Source: CAIYRG01 sp964494505
Lineage (GTDB): Bacteria; Pseudomonadota; Alphaproteobacteria; Micropepsales; Micropepsaceae
Assembly: GCA_964494505.1 (NCBI GenBank)
Contig: CAZBRO010000002.1
Coordinates: forward strand, 186,001 to 250,000
Direction of reading: 5' to 3'
DNA length: 64,000 bases
Below are positions 49,531 through 57,985 of the stretch, piece after piece; position 1 is the first letter of the stretch, and every line of letters starts with the position of its first letter. The position numbers and the translations under genes are program-made. The notes beneath the pieces are model-generated. The model searched no databases, was not told the origin of the DNA, and saw only the letters and a program-made list of their open reading frames with translations.

Positions 49531-50553
49531 ATGATCGGGCGCCTTGGATTGGGGCTGGTTTTGGGCCTGACCGCGGTTTGCTTGGCCGGGCTGCCGTCGC
49601 ATGCAGCCGACAAGCTCATTCCCCTCGATGTGGCCTTGGGCGATGTCTCGCTCAACAAGGTGTCGTTCCTGATCGCCGCCGATGCCGGCATCTATGCGCG
49701 CAACGGGCTCGATGTGCACCAGTTCATTACGCCGGGCGCGGCCGAAGTCGCGCGCAAATCGGGCGTCATGGTGCCGGCGGAATACATCAAGGCGGATATC
49801 GGGAGCGCACCGATTGCGGTCGGCGGCGGCAGCCCGATGATCTATCGGGTTGCGGCCGATCCCAAGGCCGTCCATCGCATCGTCCTCACCACAACCGAAA
49901 GCATCATCCGCGACCACATCATCGCCTCTCCGGACATCAAGTCCGTGCAGGACCTGAAGGGCAAGAGACTCGGCTATTCCGTTCCCGGTGCAGTCACCCA
50001 TGTCGGCGCCGTCGGGTTCGCGCGAAAGATGGGCTGGGAACCGGGCATGGACATTACGCTTGTGGGCGGCGGAAACGCGCTTAATCCCCTGCTGGAGGGC
50101 CACGAAGATGCGCTGCTCGGGTCCGGAATGCTGTTCGCCATGGCCTCGGAGCACAAACTCAACGATGTGATCGATCTGACGCAGTACAAGATTCCGGTCG
50201 CGGGTTCCTCGATTCTCGCCGAGAAGAATTGGCTTGCCGCCAATCGCGACACGGCCGCCCGCTTCGTCAAGGCCGCGATTGAAGCCGACGCGCTGATGAA
50301 GACCAACCGCGCTCAGTTCAATGCGGCCCTCGTGAAATGGTTCAACATCAAGGATGCCGCGACGCAGGACAGCATGTACCGCGAGGCGCGCGAGATTCCG
50401 CGAAAGCCATACCCGGCAGTAGAGGGCATCAAGGCGACGCTTTCGATTTACGACTCGCCGTCGATGCGCAAATACAAGGCGGAAGACTTCTACGATGCGA
50501 GTTTCATCGAGGCGCTGGACAAGTCCGGCGCCATCGACCGGCTGTACAAGTGA
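49531..50553 (+). CDS. NitT/TauT-type ABC transporter substrate-binding protein
   Basis: A 340-residue periplasmic binding protein with a signal peptide (about 1-26, ending SHA). The fold pattern FLIAADAGIYARNGLDVHQF, DIGSAPIAVGG and DLKGKRLGYS (about 148-157) fits the family that binds taurine, sulfonates, nitrate or pyrimidine precursors (PF09084/PF13379). No permease or ATPase gene is near, so it may serve a distant transporter. GGAGGAGGGAACG precedes ATG 49531. The stop overlaps the pdxH GTG start. Confidence 0.8.
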   Translation: MIGRLGLGLVLGLTAVCLAGLPSHAADKLIPLDVALGDVSLNKVSFLIAADAGIYARNGLDVHQFITPGAAEVARKSGVMVPAEYIKADIGSAPIAVGGGSPMIYRVAADPKAVHRIVLTTTESIIRDHIIASPDIKSVQDLKGKRLGYSVPGAVTHVGAVGFARKMGWEPGMDITLVGGGNALNPLLEGHEDALLGSGMLFAMASEHKLNDVIDLTQYKIPVAGSSILAEKNWLAANRDTAARFVKAAIEADALMKTNRAQFNAALVKWFNIKDAATQDSMYREAREIPRKPYPAVEGIKATLSIYDSPSMRKYKAEDFYDASFIEALDKSGAIDRLYK

Positions 50554-51164
50554 GCGATACAGCCGAGACCCCGCGAAGGCCCCCCGACGAACCGTTCGAA
50601 ATCTTCCGCGAATGGTATGCGGAGGCCAAAGCGCATGAGTTGAACGATCCCGACGGCATGGCTCTCGCCACCGTCGATGCAAGCGGCTTGCCGGATGTGC
50701 GCATGGTGCTGATGAAGCATTTCGACCATGAAGGCTTCGTCTTCTATACCAATCTCGAAAGCGCCAAGGGCGATGAGCTGGCCGCCAATCCGAAGGCGGC
50801 GATCTGTTTTCACTGGAAGTCGCTGCGGCGGCAGGTGCGTGTGCGCGGGCCGGTGACCGCGGTGAGCGAGGCCGAGGCCGACGCCTATTTCGCCACCCGG
50901 CCGAAGGACAGCCAGATCGGTGCGTGGGCCTCGCGGCAGTCGCGTCCTCTGGAAGGCCGCTTCGCGCTGGAAAAGGAGGTCGCGTTCTACGCCGCAAAAT
51001 ATGCGCTCTCGACCGTGCCACGGCCCTCCCATTGGTCGGGATTCCGGATTCATCCGTTTGCCATCGAATTTTGGCGCGACCGGCCTTTCCGCCTGCACGA
51101 GCGCATTCGCTACACGCGCGAAACCGCCGACGGCGCGTGGGCGACAGACCACCTATTTCCGTGA
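50550..51164 (+). CDS. pdxH: Pyridoxamine 5'-phosphate oxidase
   Basis: A 204-residue FMN enzyme that oxidises pyridoxine/pyridoxamine 5'-phosphate to pyridoxal 5'-phosphate. Signatures: RMVLMKHFDHEGFVFYTN, SAKGDELAANPKAAICFHW, RQVRVRGPV, SRQSRPL and the C-terminal FWRDRPFRLHERIRY. The best start is GTG 50550, which overlaps the previous stop (GTGA); the frame is open upstream but is antisense-like read-through there. Its 3' end overlaps the convergent pseudouridine synthase gene by 12 bases. Confidence 0.93.
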   Translation: MSDTAETPRRPPDEPFEIFREWYAEAKAHELNDPDGMALATVDASGLPDVRMVLMKHFDHEGFVFYTNLESAKGDELAANPKAAICFHWKSLRRQVRVRGPVTAVSEAEADAYFATRPKDSQIGAWASRQSRPLEGRFALEKEVAFYAAKYALSTVPRPSHWSGFRIHPFAIEFWRDRPFRLHERIRYTRETADGAWATDHLFP

Positions 51165-51923
51165 CGGCTTCTTTGGCTTGCTTATTCCCAATTGTTCGCG
51201 CCAGACCTTGCCGGGAATCTCGTCGACCTCGCCTTCCGGCAGATGGCCGAGATGAAACGGTCCGAAGCTGACCCGGATCAGCCGCGATACCTTGAAGCCC
51301 AAATGCTCCATCAGGCGCTTGACCTCGCGGTTCTTGCCCTCCTGAAGGCTCACCGTGGCCCAGGCATTGGACGTCTTGGAGCGTTCCAGTTCCGCCGTCA
51401 CCGGCCCGTAGCGGACCCCGTCGATGGTGACGCCCTTGGCGAGCTTGTCCAGATCGGCCTGCATCACTTTGCCGAACAGTCGCACGCGATAGCGCCGTAC
51501 CCACCCTTGCGCGGGCAGTTCGAGCCGGCGCGCCATCTCGCCGTCATTGGTGAGAAGCAGCAGGCCTTCCGAGTTGATGTCGAGCCGCCCGATCGAGATC
51601 ACGCGCGACATATGGGCAGGAAGGCTTGCGAATACTGTGGGCCGGCCTTCCGGATCGCGATGCGACGTCACCAGCCCCGCCGGCTTGTGATAGCGCCACA
51701 GCCGGGTCCGCGCAGCGGTCGGGATGGGCTTTCCATCCACCGTGATCAGCGCGTCTTCCGTCACGTTCAACGCGGGCGATACGATTCGCTCGCCGTTCAC
51801 CGCCACGCGGCCTTCGGCGATCAATTTCTCCGCGTCCCGCCGCGAGCACACCCCGGCGCGTGCGATCACCTTGGCGATGCGATCGCCGGGGGCGGGGTCC
51901 TTCGGTTCTGTGATTTTCGTCAT
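51153..51923 (-). CDS. RsuA/RluB-family rRNA pseudouridine synthase
   Basis: A 256-residue pseudouridine synthase with an N-terminal S4 domain (about 15-60, RIAKVIARAGVCSRRDAEKLI) and the catalytic Asp in GRLDINSEGLLLLTNDG (Asp at about 114). LQEGKNREVKRLMEHLG is the typical C-terminal motif. It isomerises a uridine in 16S or 23S rRNA; RluB/RsuA/RluE cannot be told apart here. The basic C-terminal tail ends KPKKPSRK. Divergent from tadA, 29 bases between their starts. Confidence 0.9.
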   Translation of the reverse strand: MTKITEPKDPAPGDRIAKVIARAGVCSRRDAEKLIAEGRVAVNGERIVSPALNVTEDALITVDGKPIPTAARTRLWRYHKPAGLVTSHRDPEGRPTVFASLPAHMSRVISIGRLDINSEGLLLLTNDGEMARRLELPAQGWVRRYRVRLFGKVMQADLDKLAKGVTIDGVRYGPVTAELERSKTSNAWATVSLQEGKNREVKRLMEHLGFKVSRLIRVSFGPFHLGHLPEGEVDEIPGKVWREQLGISKPKKPSRK

Positions 51924-51952
51924 GGCTGGCGTCTTCGGGTATCTTGCGCGCC

Positions 51953-52408
51953 ATGAAAGAGCAAGACGAGGATTTCCTGGGGCTCGCTTTGGCGGAAGCG
52001 GAAGCGGCAGGCGCGCGCGGCGAAGTACCCATCGGTGCAGTGCTTGTTTCCGTCAACGGTGAGGTGTTGGCGCGGAACGGGAACCGCATCGTCGAACGGC
52101 GTGACCCCACCGCGCACGCGGAAATACTGTGCCTGCGCGCCGGCGCCAAGGCCCTCGGCAACGAGCGGCTGGTCGGGACCACGCTCTACGTGACGCTCGA
52201 ACCCTGTGCGATGTGCGCGGGGGCAATCAGCCTCGCCCGTGTGGCGCGGCTCGCCTATGCAGCGGCCGACCCAAAGGGTGGGGCGATCGAGCACGGTCCC
52301 CGCTTCTTCGAGCAGCCGACCTGTCATCATCGCCCTGCGGTGGAACGCGCGGACGATCCCGGTGAAGCCGGCCGGCTATTGAAGGAATTCTTCCGTGCGC
52401 GCCGCTAG
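51953..52408 (+). CDS. tadA: tRNA-specific adenosine deaminase
   Basis: A 151-residue Zn deaminase that makes inosine at the tRNA wobble position (A34). The Zn/catalytic motif HAE in PTAHAEILCL (about 58-60) and PCAMCAGAI (about 88-96) are complete. ATG 51953 is preferred over TTG 51944. It shares a short divergent promoter region with the pseudouridine synthase gene and overlaps the convergent PAP2 gene by four bases. Confidence 0.93.
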   Translation: MKEQDEDFLGLALAEAEAAGARGEVPIGAVLVSVNGEVLARNGNRIVERRDPTAHAEILCLRAGAKALGNERLVGTTLYVTLEPCAMCAGAISLARVARLAYAAADPKGGAIEHGPRFFEQPTCHHRPAVERADDPGEAGRLLKEFFRARR

Positions 52409-53025
52409 AACCAGCTTGGCGCGAGCTGCGGGAAGCCGATCAGGAAGGTTTCCCGCGCGATCAGAAGACCGATTGCCGCGCCCACGAACACGTCGGAAAA
52501 GAAATGCGCCGTCAACATGGCCCGCGTCAGCGCGAGCGCGGTCGCCAGCGTAAGCCACAATGGCGCAAGGATCGGCATGATTGCGGACAGCACCACTGCG
52601 ACGCACAGAATCGTCATCGAATGGCCGGAGGGGAAGGAGTCGTATTGCAGTTCCCAGGTGAAATAGCGAAATCCGTAAAGGCCGTGCTCGAACTCGTCCC
52701 GCGGGCGGCGGCGGCCGAGGAATATCTTGATCCCGTGCAGCGCCACGCTCGCGACCACGAAGCTCGCCAGAAGCGCCAGCGAATAACCCGAAACGAGCCT
52801 CAAGAATTGCGTCTCGCCACTGACCGCCGTGATCGCCTGCACGGCCACATAGAATACCAAGGCTGCGATGATCCAGGGGAGCCCCTTCGCCCAATCGGTA
52901 ATGCGCAGCGCGAATTGCCAGAGCGGACGGGAAAGTTGCCCGCGCGAATAATGCGCGGCCCTCCGGTCGATCCGGAAACAAAACGCGCCTGCAACGAAAT
53001 ACACGAGCGCCAACGCCAGCAGCAT
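52405..53025 (-). CDS. PAP2-family membrane phosphatase
   Basis: A 206-residue membrane protein with about five to six helices. The three PAP2 phosphatase motifs are present: KIFLGRRRPRD (about 100-110), SFPSGHSM (about 131-138) and TRAMLTAHFFSDVFVG (about 165-180, catalytic His-Asp). It removes phosphate from a lipid such as phosphatidic acid, undecaprenyl diphosphate or a lipid A group. ATG 53025 overlaps the purD stop by one base (TGATG); translational coupling is likely. Confidence 0.85.
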   Translation of the reverse strand: MLLALALVYFVAGAFCFRIDRRAAHYSRGQLSRPLWQFALRITDWAKGLPWIIAALVFYVAVQAITAVSGETQFLRLVSGYSLALLASFVVASVALHGIKIFLGRRRPRDEFEHGLYGFRYFTWELQYDSFPSGHSMTILCVAVVLSAIMPILAPLWLTLATALALTRAMLTAHFFSDVFVGAAIGLLIARETFLIGFPQLAPSWF

Positions 53026-54308
53026 CAGCGCTTCGCCTCTTCGCGCTCGACGGCGCGCCAGCCGATGTCGCGGCGGCAGAAGCCGCCTGGCCAATCGATG
53101 CGGGCAATCGCCTCATATGCGCGGCGTCTCGCATCGCTCACATCCTTGCCCAGCGCGCATATGTTCAGCACACGCCCGCCATTGGCGAAGATGCGGCTGC
53201 CCTGCGCCACCGTACCGGCATGAAAGATTTCCACGCCGTCCACGCGCGCCGCCTCGTCGAGCCCTTTTATCTCCGAGCCCTTCTCGTAGGTGCCGGGATA
53301 GCCATTGGCCGCCATCACCACGGTCAGCGCGACTTCGCTGCGCCAACGCAGATCGAAGGTGTCGAGCACGCCGTCCCGCGCCGCCATCAAGGCCGGCAGG
53401 AGATCGGACTTGAGGCGCAGCATCAGCACTTGGCATTCGGGATCGCCGAATCGGCAATTGTATTCGATCAGTTTGGGCTCGCCCTCCTTGATCATCAGCC
53501 CGGCATAAAGCACGCCCTGATAGGGCGTACCGCGCGCGCGCATCGCATCCACGGTCGGCTGCACAATGTGCGCCATGACTTTGCGCTCGATCTCGGGTGT
53601 CAGGACCGGCGCGGGCGAATAGGCGCCCATGCCGCCCGTGTTCGGACCCAGATCGCCGTCGAACGCGCGTTTGTGATCCTGGGCGCTTGCGAGCGGAAGC
53701 ACATGCACGCCATCGGTCAAAGCGAAGAAACTCGCCTCTTCGCCTTCGAGGAATTCCTCGATGACGACTTCCTTGCCGGCGTCACCGAAGGCGCCCGCGA
53801 ACATCGAATCGATTGCCGCATTCGCTGCCTCACGGGATTCTGCGATGACGACTCCCTTGCCCTGCGCAAGGCCGTCCGCTTTCACCACAACAGGAAGACC
53901 GAGGCCTGCCGCAAACGCTTTCGCCTCTTCGGCGGCTCGGCAGCGTCTGTACGCCGCTGTGGGAATCCCGTGCTCGGCGCAAAGGTCCTTCACGAAACCC
54001 TTCGAGGCTTCCAGTTGCGCGCCCTTCGCCGATGGGCCGAGCGCTTTGACGCCCGCCGCCTCCAGCCGGTCGGCGAGGCCTGCCGTCAGCGGCCCTTCCG
54101 GTCCGATCACGCCAAAATCGATGCGCTTTTCCTTGGCGAACGCCACCAGCCGATCCACATCCATCGCGTCGAGGGCCACACATTCGGCATCGCGCGCAAT
54201 GCCGGCATTTCCGGGCGCGCAATAAAGCTTTGTCAGCAGCGGGCTCGCCGACAGCGCCCAGGCGAGCGCGTGCTCGCGTCCGCCCGATCCGACCAAAAGA
54301 ATGTTCAA
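53025..54308 (-). CDS. purD: Phosphoribosylamine-glycine ligase
   Basis: A 427-residue ATP-grasp enzyme, second step of purine synthesis. Seen are MNILLVGSGGREHALAWALS, IGPEGPLTAGLAD (about 71-83), the ATP-grasp core PVVVKADGLAQGKGVVIA (about 136-153), GEEASFFALTDG and LIEYNCRFGDPECQ (Mg/ATP site, about 281-294). Normal length. Divergent from xseA, with 47 bases between the two start codons; this purD/xseA pairing is common in alphaproteobacteria. Confidence 0.97.
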   Translation of the reverse strand: MNILLVGSGGREHALAWALSASPLLTKLYCAPGNAGIARDAECVALDAMDVDRLVAFAKEKRIDFGVIGPEGPLTAGLADRLEAAGVKALGPSAKGAQLEASKGFVKDLCAEHGIPTAAYRRCRAAEEAKAFAAGLGLPVVVKADGLAQGKGVVIAESREAANAAIDSMFAGAFGDAGKEVVIEEFLEGEEASFFALTDGVHVLPLASAQDHKRAFDGDLGPNTGGMGAYSPAPVLTPEIERKVMAHIVQPTVDAMRARGTPYQGVLYAGLMIKEGEPKLIEYNCRFGDPECQVLMLRLKSDLLPALMAARDGVLDTFDLRWRSEVALTVVMAANGYPGTYEKGSEIKGLDEAARVDGVEIFHAGTVAQGSRIFANGGRVLNICALGKDVSDARRRAYEAIARIDWPGGFCRRDIGWRAVEREEAKR

Positions 54309-54355
54309 GCCGCGTCCCCGCTGGCGCTCCCTCGAATGCGCTGTATCATCGCGGC

Positions 54356-55792
54356 ATGATAGACGAAACCCCTTTCGACGCAGTCGAATCGCGCCCGCCC
54401 AGCAACATCCGCGAATTCACGGTCAGCGAGCTTTCCAATCTTCTGAAGCGCGCCGTCGAGGAAGCCTTTCCCTATGTGCGGGTGAAGGGCGAACTCTCCC
54501 GCGTATCGCGCCATTCCAGCGGCCATTGCTATTTCGACCTCAAGGACGACAAGTCGGTGCTTGGCGCCGTTGTTTGGAAGGGCACCTATCCGCGGCTGAA
54601 AGTGAAGCCTGAGCAGGGACTCGAGGTCGTCTGCACGGGCCGGCTTACTACCTTCCCGGGCCAGTCCAGGTACCAGCTTGTCGTCGAGGAGATGGATCTC
54701 GCCGGCCTTGGCGCGCTGATGGCCATGCTGGAGCAGCGCAAGCGGACGTTGGCCGCCGAAGGCCTGTTCGACGCCTCGCGCAAGAAGCCTATTCCCCATC
54801 TGCCCCGCGTGGTCGGCGTCGTGACATCGCCCACCGGCGCAGTGATTCGGGACATCATGCACCGGCTGTCGGATCGCTGTCCCCGGCATGTCTTGTTGTG
54901 GCCGGTCAATGTGCAGGGAGAGAGGGCGGCGGGCGAAATCGCGGCCGCGATTCGCGGCTTCAACGCGCTTTCCGCGGACGGCGCGATTCCGCGCCCCGAT
55001 GTGCTGATCGTCGCCCGGGGCGGGGGCTCCTTCGAGGACCTGCTCGCCTTCAGCGAGGAAGCGGTGGTGCGCGCAGCGGCCGAATCGGCGATTCCGCTGA
55101 TTTCCGCTGTCGGGCACGAAACCGACACCACGCTGATCGACTTCGCCGCCGACAAGCGCGCACCCACGCCCACGGCCGCGGCCGAGATGGCGGTGCCTGT
55201 GCTGCGCGATTGCGTCGAGGCGACGATGGCTCTGCAACAGCGGCTGCTGCGGGGGATTTCCCGCAGCATGGAACGGCAGCGTCGGCATTTGCAGGGGCTG
55301 GCGAGGGCGCTGCCGCGACCGGATTCGCTGTTCGCGCTTCCGCGCCAGCGATTCGATTCGAGCGCGGGCCGCCTGCGCAGTGCGCTGTTCCAGAATCTGC
55401 AGCGCCACCGCGCCCAATTGGCACAGGTTTCTGCCCTGGTGCGGCCCCGCATCGTCAAGGCGGAGATCGAGCGCGGCCACGACTGCGTTGCCGATTTCGA
55501 GCTCAGGCTTGCCCGTGCCTTCCGCCATCGCCTGCGCCGGGCAGAAGCGGGGCTTTCCGCCTCCGTGCGCGTGCTGGAAAGCCTAAGTTATCGCGCGGTT
55601 CTGGCGCGGGGCTTTGCCCTCATACGCGGCGAGGACGGCCTGAAGCGGCGCGCGGCCGCCCTAAGGACGGGGGAGACGCTGACGGTGATTTTTGCCGATG
55701 GCGAGGCCAAGGTAACGGCTGCCGGTAAGGCGGAAGCGCGGCCATCACGCCGATTCCTCTGGCGGGACAAGGGGCAGGGCGATCTGTTTTGA
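54356..55792 (+). CDS. xseA: Exodeoxyribonuclease VII large subunit
   Basis: A 478-residue nuclease subunit: N-terminal OB domain (about 15-110), the catalytic domain with GVVTSPTGAVIRDI, ARGGGSFEDLLAFSEE and ISAVGHETDTTLIDFAADKRAPTPTAAAE (about 245-275), and a long helical coiled region (about 285-420) that binds XseB. It cuts single-stranded DNA. ATG 54356 starts a clean domain; the frame upstream reads antisense to purD. XseB is encoded 27 kb away in this window. Confidence 0.95.
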   Translation: MIDETPFDAVESRPPSNIREFTVSELSNLLKRAVEEAFPYVRVKGELSRVSRHSSGHCYFDLKDDKSVLGAVVWKGTYPRLKVKPEQGLEVVCTGRLTTFPGQSRYQLVVEEMDLAGLGALMAMLEQRKRTLAAEGLFDASRKKPIPHLPRVVGVVTSPTGAVIRDIMHRLSDRCPRHVLLWPVNVQGERAAGEIAAAIRGFNALSADGAIPRPDVLIVARGGGSFEDLLAFSEEAVVRAAAESAIPLISAVGHETDTTLIDFAADKRAPTPTAAAEMAVPVLRDCVEATMALQQRLLRGISRSMERQRRHLQGLARALPRPDSLFALPRQRFDSSAGRLRSALFQNLQRHRAQLAQVSALVRPRIVKAEIERGHDCVADFELRLARAFRHRLRRAEAGLSASVRVLESLSYRAVLARGFALIRGEDGLKRRAAALRTGETLTVIFADGEAKVTAAGKAEARPSRRFLWRDKGQGDLF

Positions 55793-55822
55793 TTTTGCGC
55801 TCCGCCACGCTAGATTGGCGGC

Positions 55823-56047
55823 ATGAACCAGTTTGAACGCGACATAGGCGGCCGCCCCGCTTCCCTGCAATACCTGGACGGGGAGTATCGGGTGATCACG
55901 CCGGGCACCTATGTCGTCTGCGCCGTGACCGGCACCAAGATTCCGCTGGAGGCGCTACGCTATTGGAGCGTCGATCTGCAGGAAGCCTATGCGGGGCCCG
56001 CCGCCGCCCTGAAGCGGATGCAGGAAAAAGGCTTCACCCCACGTTGA
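55823..56047 (+). CDS. DUF2093 protein
   Basis: A 74-residue cytoplasmic protein of the DUF2093 family, with LQYLDGEYRVITPGTYVVCAV (about 16-36; key VxxPGxxVxCAVTG) and IPLEALRYWSVDLQEAYA. The family is nearly confined to alphaproteobacteria and is typically found beside lpxK or xseA, as here. Function unknown. Its 3' end overlaps the convergent lpxL-like gene by 14 bases. Confidence 0.88.
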   Translation: MNQFERDIGGRPASLQYLDGEYRVITPGTYVVCAVTGTKIPLEALRYWSVDLQEAYAGPAAALKRMQEKGFTPR

Positions 56048-57011
56048 GGGCCTTTGCACGCTTCCGCATGGGCGCGTCGTCCTTGACCCAGCGCTTGTGT
56101 ATCCAGAGCCATTGACTAGGCCGTTCGCGCACGCGGTCCTCGACGAATTGCGTGATTTTCGAGGTAAGCTCGACGAGATCGCGGTCCGAATCGCCAGTGT
56201 TGGACGGCTCGATGGGCGGATAGACGTGCAGATGGAAGCGGGCGCCCTTGGTGCGCTCATTCCAGGCCGGCACGATGACAGAGCCGAGCTTCAAGGCAAG
56301 TGCCGCCGGAGCGGGCGTGGTGAACGCGTCATGGCCGAAAAACGGCACCTTGATTCCTTCGCTTGCCCTTTGGTCCACCAACAGACAGATCGCATCGCCC
56401 TTGCGAAGCAGACTGAAAATGCGCCGCGTGCCTTGCGCCCCTTTCGGGATTTGCTCCTGCATCCCGTTGCGGGCGCGCACGGCTTCCATCCAGCGGCTGA
56501 CCAGGGGATTGTTCGGCGGCCGCACCACGGTGCCGCCGGAGAACCCATAGTCCCGCGCCGCGAAGGGCATGGTCTCCCAATTCGCGAAATGTCCGGACAC
56601 CAGCAGGATACCTTTTCCGCGGGCCTTGGCCGCTTCCAGATGCTCCATGCCGCTGATGCGGATTCTCGGGTCGCTGCCGGTCAGATGGATTTCATCGAGA
56701 TGGGGATATTCCGCCATGACGCGGCCGAGATTGTCCCACATGCCGGCCAGGATTTCGCGCAGTTCCGTGTCGCTCTTGTCCGGAAAGGCCAGCCGCAAAT
56801 TTCGCAAAGGCCGGCGCGAGAGAAATGTAGGCCGGACGAGGTTGCGCCCGATCCAGCCGCCGAGCGTCGATGCGCGCTCGATGCTGAAGAGGCGAAAGAA
56901 CCCCATCACCAGGAAGAATCCCGCAGCCTCGAGCCGATAGCGCAAACGGCGGCTTGGCGGCAGGCCCCCAAATTCGGACGATGGAAACTTGCCGGTGACG
57001 GTCTCGCTCAT
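56034..57011 (-). CDS. Lipid A biosynthesis lauroyl/acyl transferase (LpxL/HtrB family)
   Basis: A 325-residue inner-membrane acyltransferase with one N-terminal membrane helix (about 28-48) that adds a secondary acyl chain to lipid A. The catalytic H-x4-D/E is in VSGHFANWE (about 137-145), followed by VVRPPNNP and LLVDQRASEGIKVPFFG. ATG 57011 overlaps the lpxK stop by four bases, so it is the end of a pmbA-cysQ-msbA-kdtA-lpxK-lpxL run. LpxL, LpxM and LpxP cannot be separated by sequence alone. Confidence 0.87.
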   Translation of the reverse strand: MSETVTGKFPSSEFGGLPPSRRLRYRLEAAGFFLVMGFFRLFSIERASTLGGWIGRNLVRPTFLSRRPLRNLRLAFPDKSDTELREILAGMWDNLGRVMAEYPHLDEIHLTGSDPRIRISGMEHLEAAKARGKGILLVSGHFANWETMPFAARDYGFSGGTVVRPPNNPLVSRWMEAVRARNGMQEQIPKGAQGTRRIFSLLRKGDAICLLVDQRASEGIKVPFFGHDAFTTPAPAALALKLGSVIVPAWNERTKGARFHLHVYPPIEPSNTGDSDRDLVELTSKITQFVEDRVRERPSQWLWIHKRWVKDDAPMRKRAKALNVG

Positions 57012-57985
57012 GAACTTCCGACATTCCCGGCTATGGCCAGCCTGTCAAGCAGGCAACCGAATGCCGCATCGTCGCTGAATACGGCATGAACGGGCACCGG
57101 AACTATGTCGCGTCGCGCCTCCTGATCGATTCGCACGAAATCCTTTTGCGTCGTCACAAGGATGGCGCCTGCCGCTTGCGCGGACCGTTTGAGTTCCGAA
57201 AGCTCGGACGTGGTGAAGGGATGGTGGTCCGGGAAGCTCCGTGTGCCCAGCAACTCCATGCCCATGCCCCGCAGCATGTCAAAGAATTTTTCCGCCCGGC
57301 CGATGCCGGCAAACGCAATGGCCACGCGGCCTTTCAGCATATCGGGCGTGGTTGGCTCCAGATGCGTCCGCAGGACCGGGCCGTGGAACGGAAGGAAGGG
57401 CGGGAAGCCATCGCCGGCTAGAAGAACGGCGTCGGCGCGGGCTAGCCCCCGTTCGACCGGTTCCCGCAAGGGCCCTGCCGGAATCATCCGGCCATTGCCG
57501 AAGCCGGAGGCGGCATCCACGACGATCAGCGACACATCCTTCCGAATCGAAAAATTCTGAAAGCCGTCATCCATCACGATCACGTTGGCCTCGAGCGCAT
57601 CGGCCAACTGCGCGCCTTTTGCCCGGTCTCGCGCGACGATGGTGGCGCCATGCGCGGCCAGCAAAAGAGGCTCGTCGCCCACTTCGGCCGCGCTGTGGCG
57701 GGCCGGGTCCACCAGCACAGGGCCCCTCGCGTGTCCGCCATACCCGCGCGTGAGGAATACGATTCTCAATCCGCGGGCGGCCAATTTCTTGGCGGCGGCG
57801 ATGGCGACCGGCGTCTTGCCCGTTCCCCCGGCGGTAAGGTTCCCGATGCAAAGCACGCGCGCATTGGCGCGGTACGGATGGGCGCGTGCCTGTTTCACCT
57901 GCACGGAAAAGCCATAGAGCGTGCCCAGCGGCGAAAGAATCGACGGCACGATGCCCTGATGATTCCAGAATTCAGGAGCGCGCAT
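57008..57985 (-). CDS. lpxK: Tetraacyldisaccharide 4'-kinase
   Basis: A 325-residue kinase (from ATG 57985) that phosphorylates the 4' position of lipid A disaccharide. The Walker A-like loop GNLTAGGTGKTP (about 48-59), FLTRGYGG, VGDEPLLLA, VIVMDDGFQN (about 137-146) and the C-terminal TTQKDFVR are characteristic. A TTG at 57991 could add two residues. The start lies inside the end of kdtA (14-base overlap) and its stop overlaps the next acyltransferase gene, so the lipid A genes are tightly coupled. Confidence 0.94.
   Translation of the reverse strand: MRAPEFWNHQGIVPSILSPLGTLYGFSVQVKQARAHPYRANARVLCIGNLTAGGTGKTPVAIAAAKKLAARGLRIVFLTRGYGGHARGPVLVDPARHSAAEVGDEPLLLAAHGATIVARDRAKGAQLADALEANVIVMDDGFQNFSIRKDVSLIVVDAASGFGNGRMIPAGPLREPVERGLARADAVLLAGDGFPPFLPFHGPVLRTHLEPTTPDMLKGRVAIAFAGIGRAEKFFDMLRGMGMELLGTRSFPDHHPFTTSELSELKRSAQAAGAILVTTQKDFVRIDQEARRDIVPVPVHAVFSDDAAFGCLLDRLAIAGNVGSS

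Noticed and set aside
49276..51504. 742-codon minus-strand frame
   Set aside because: Antisense shadow of the binding-protein and pdxH genes; those have clear families and proper starts.
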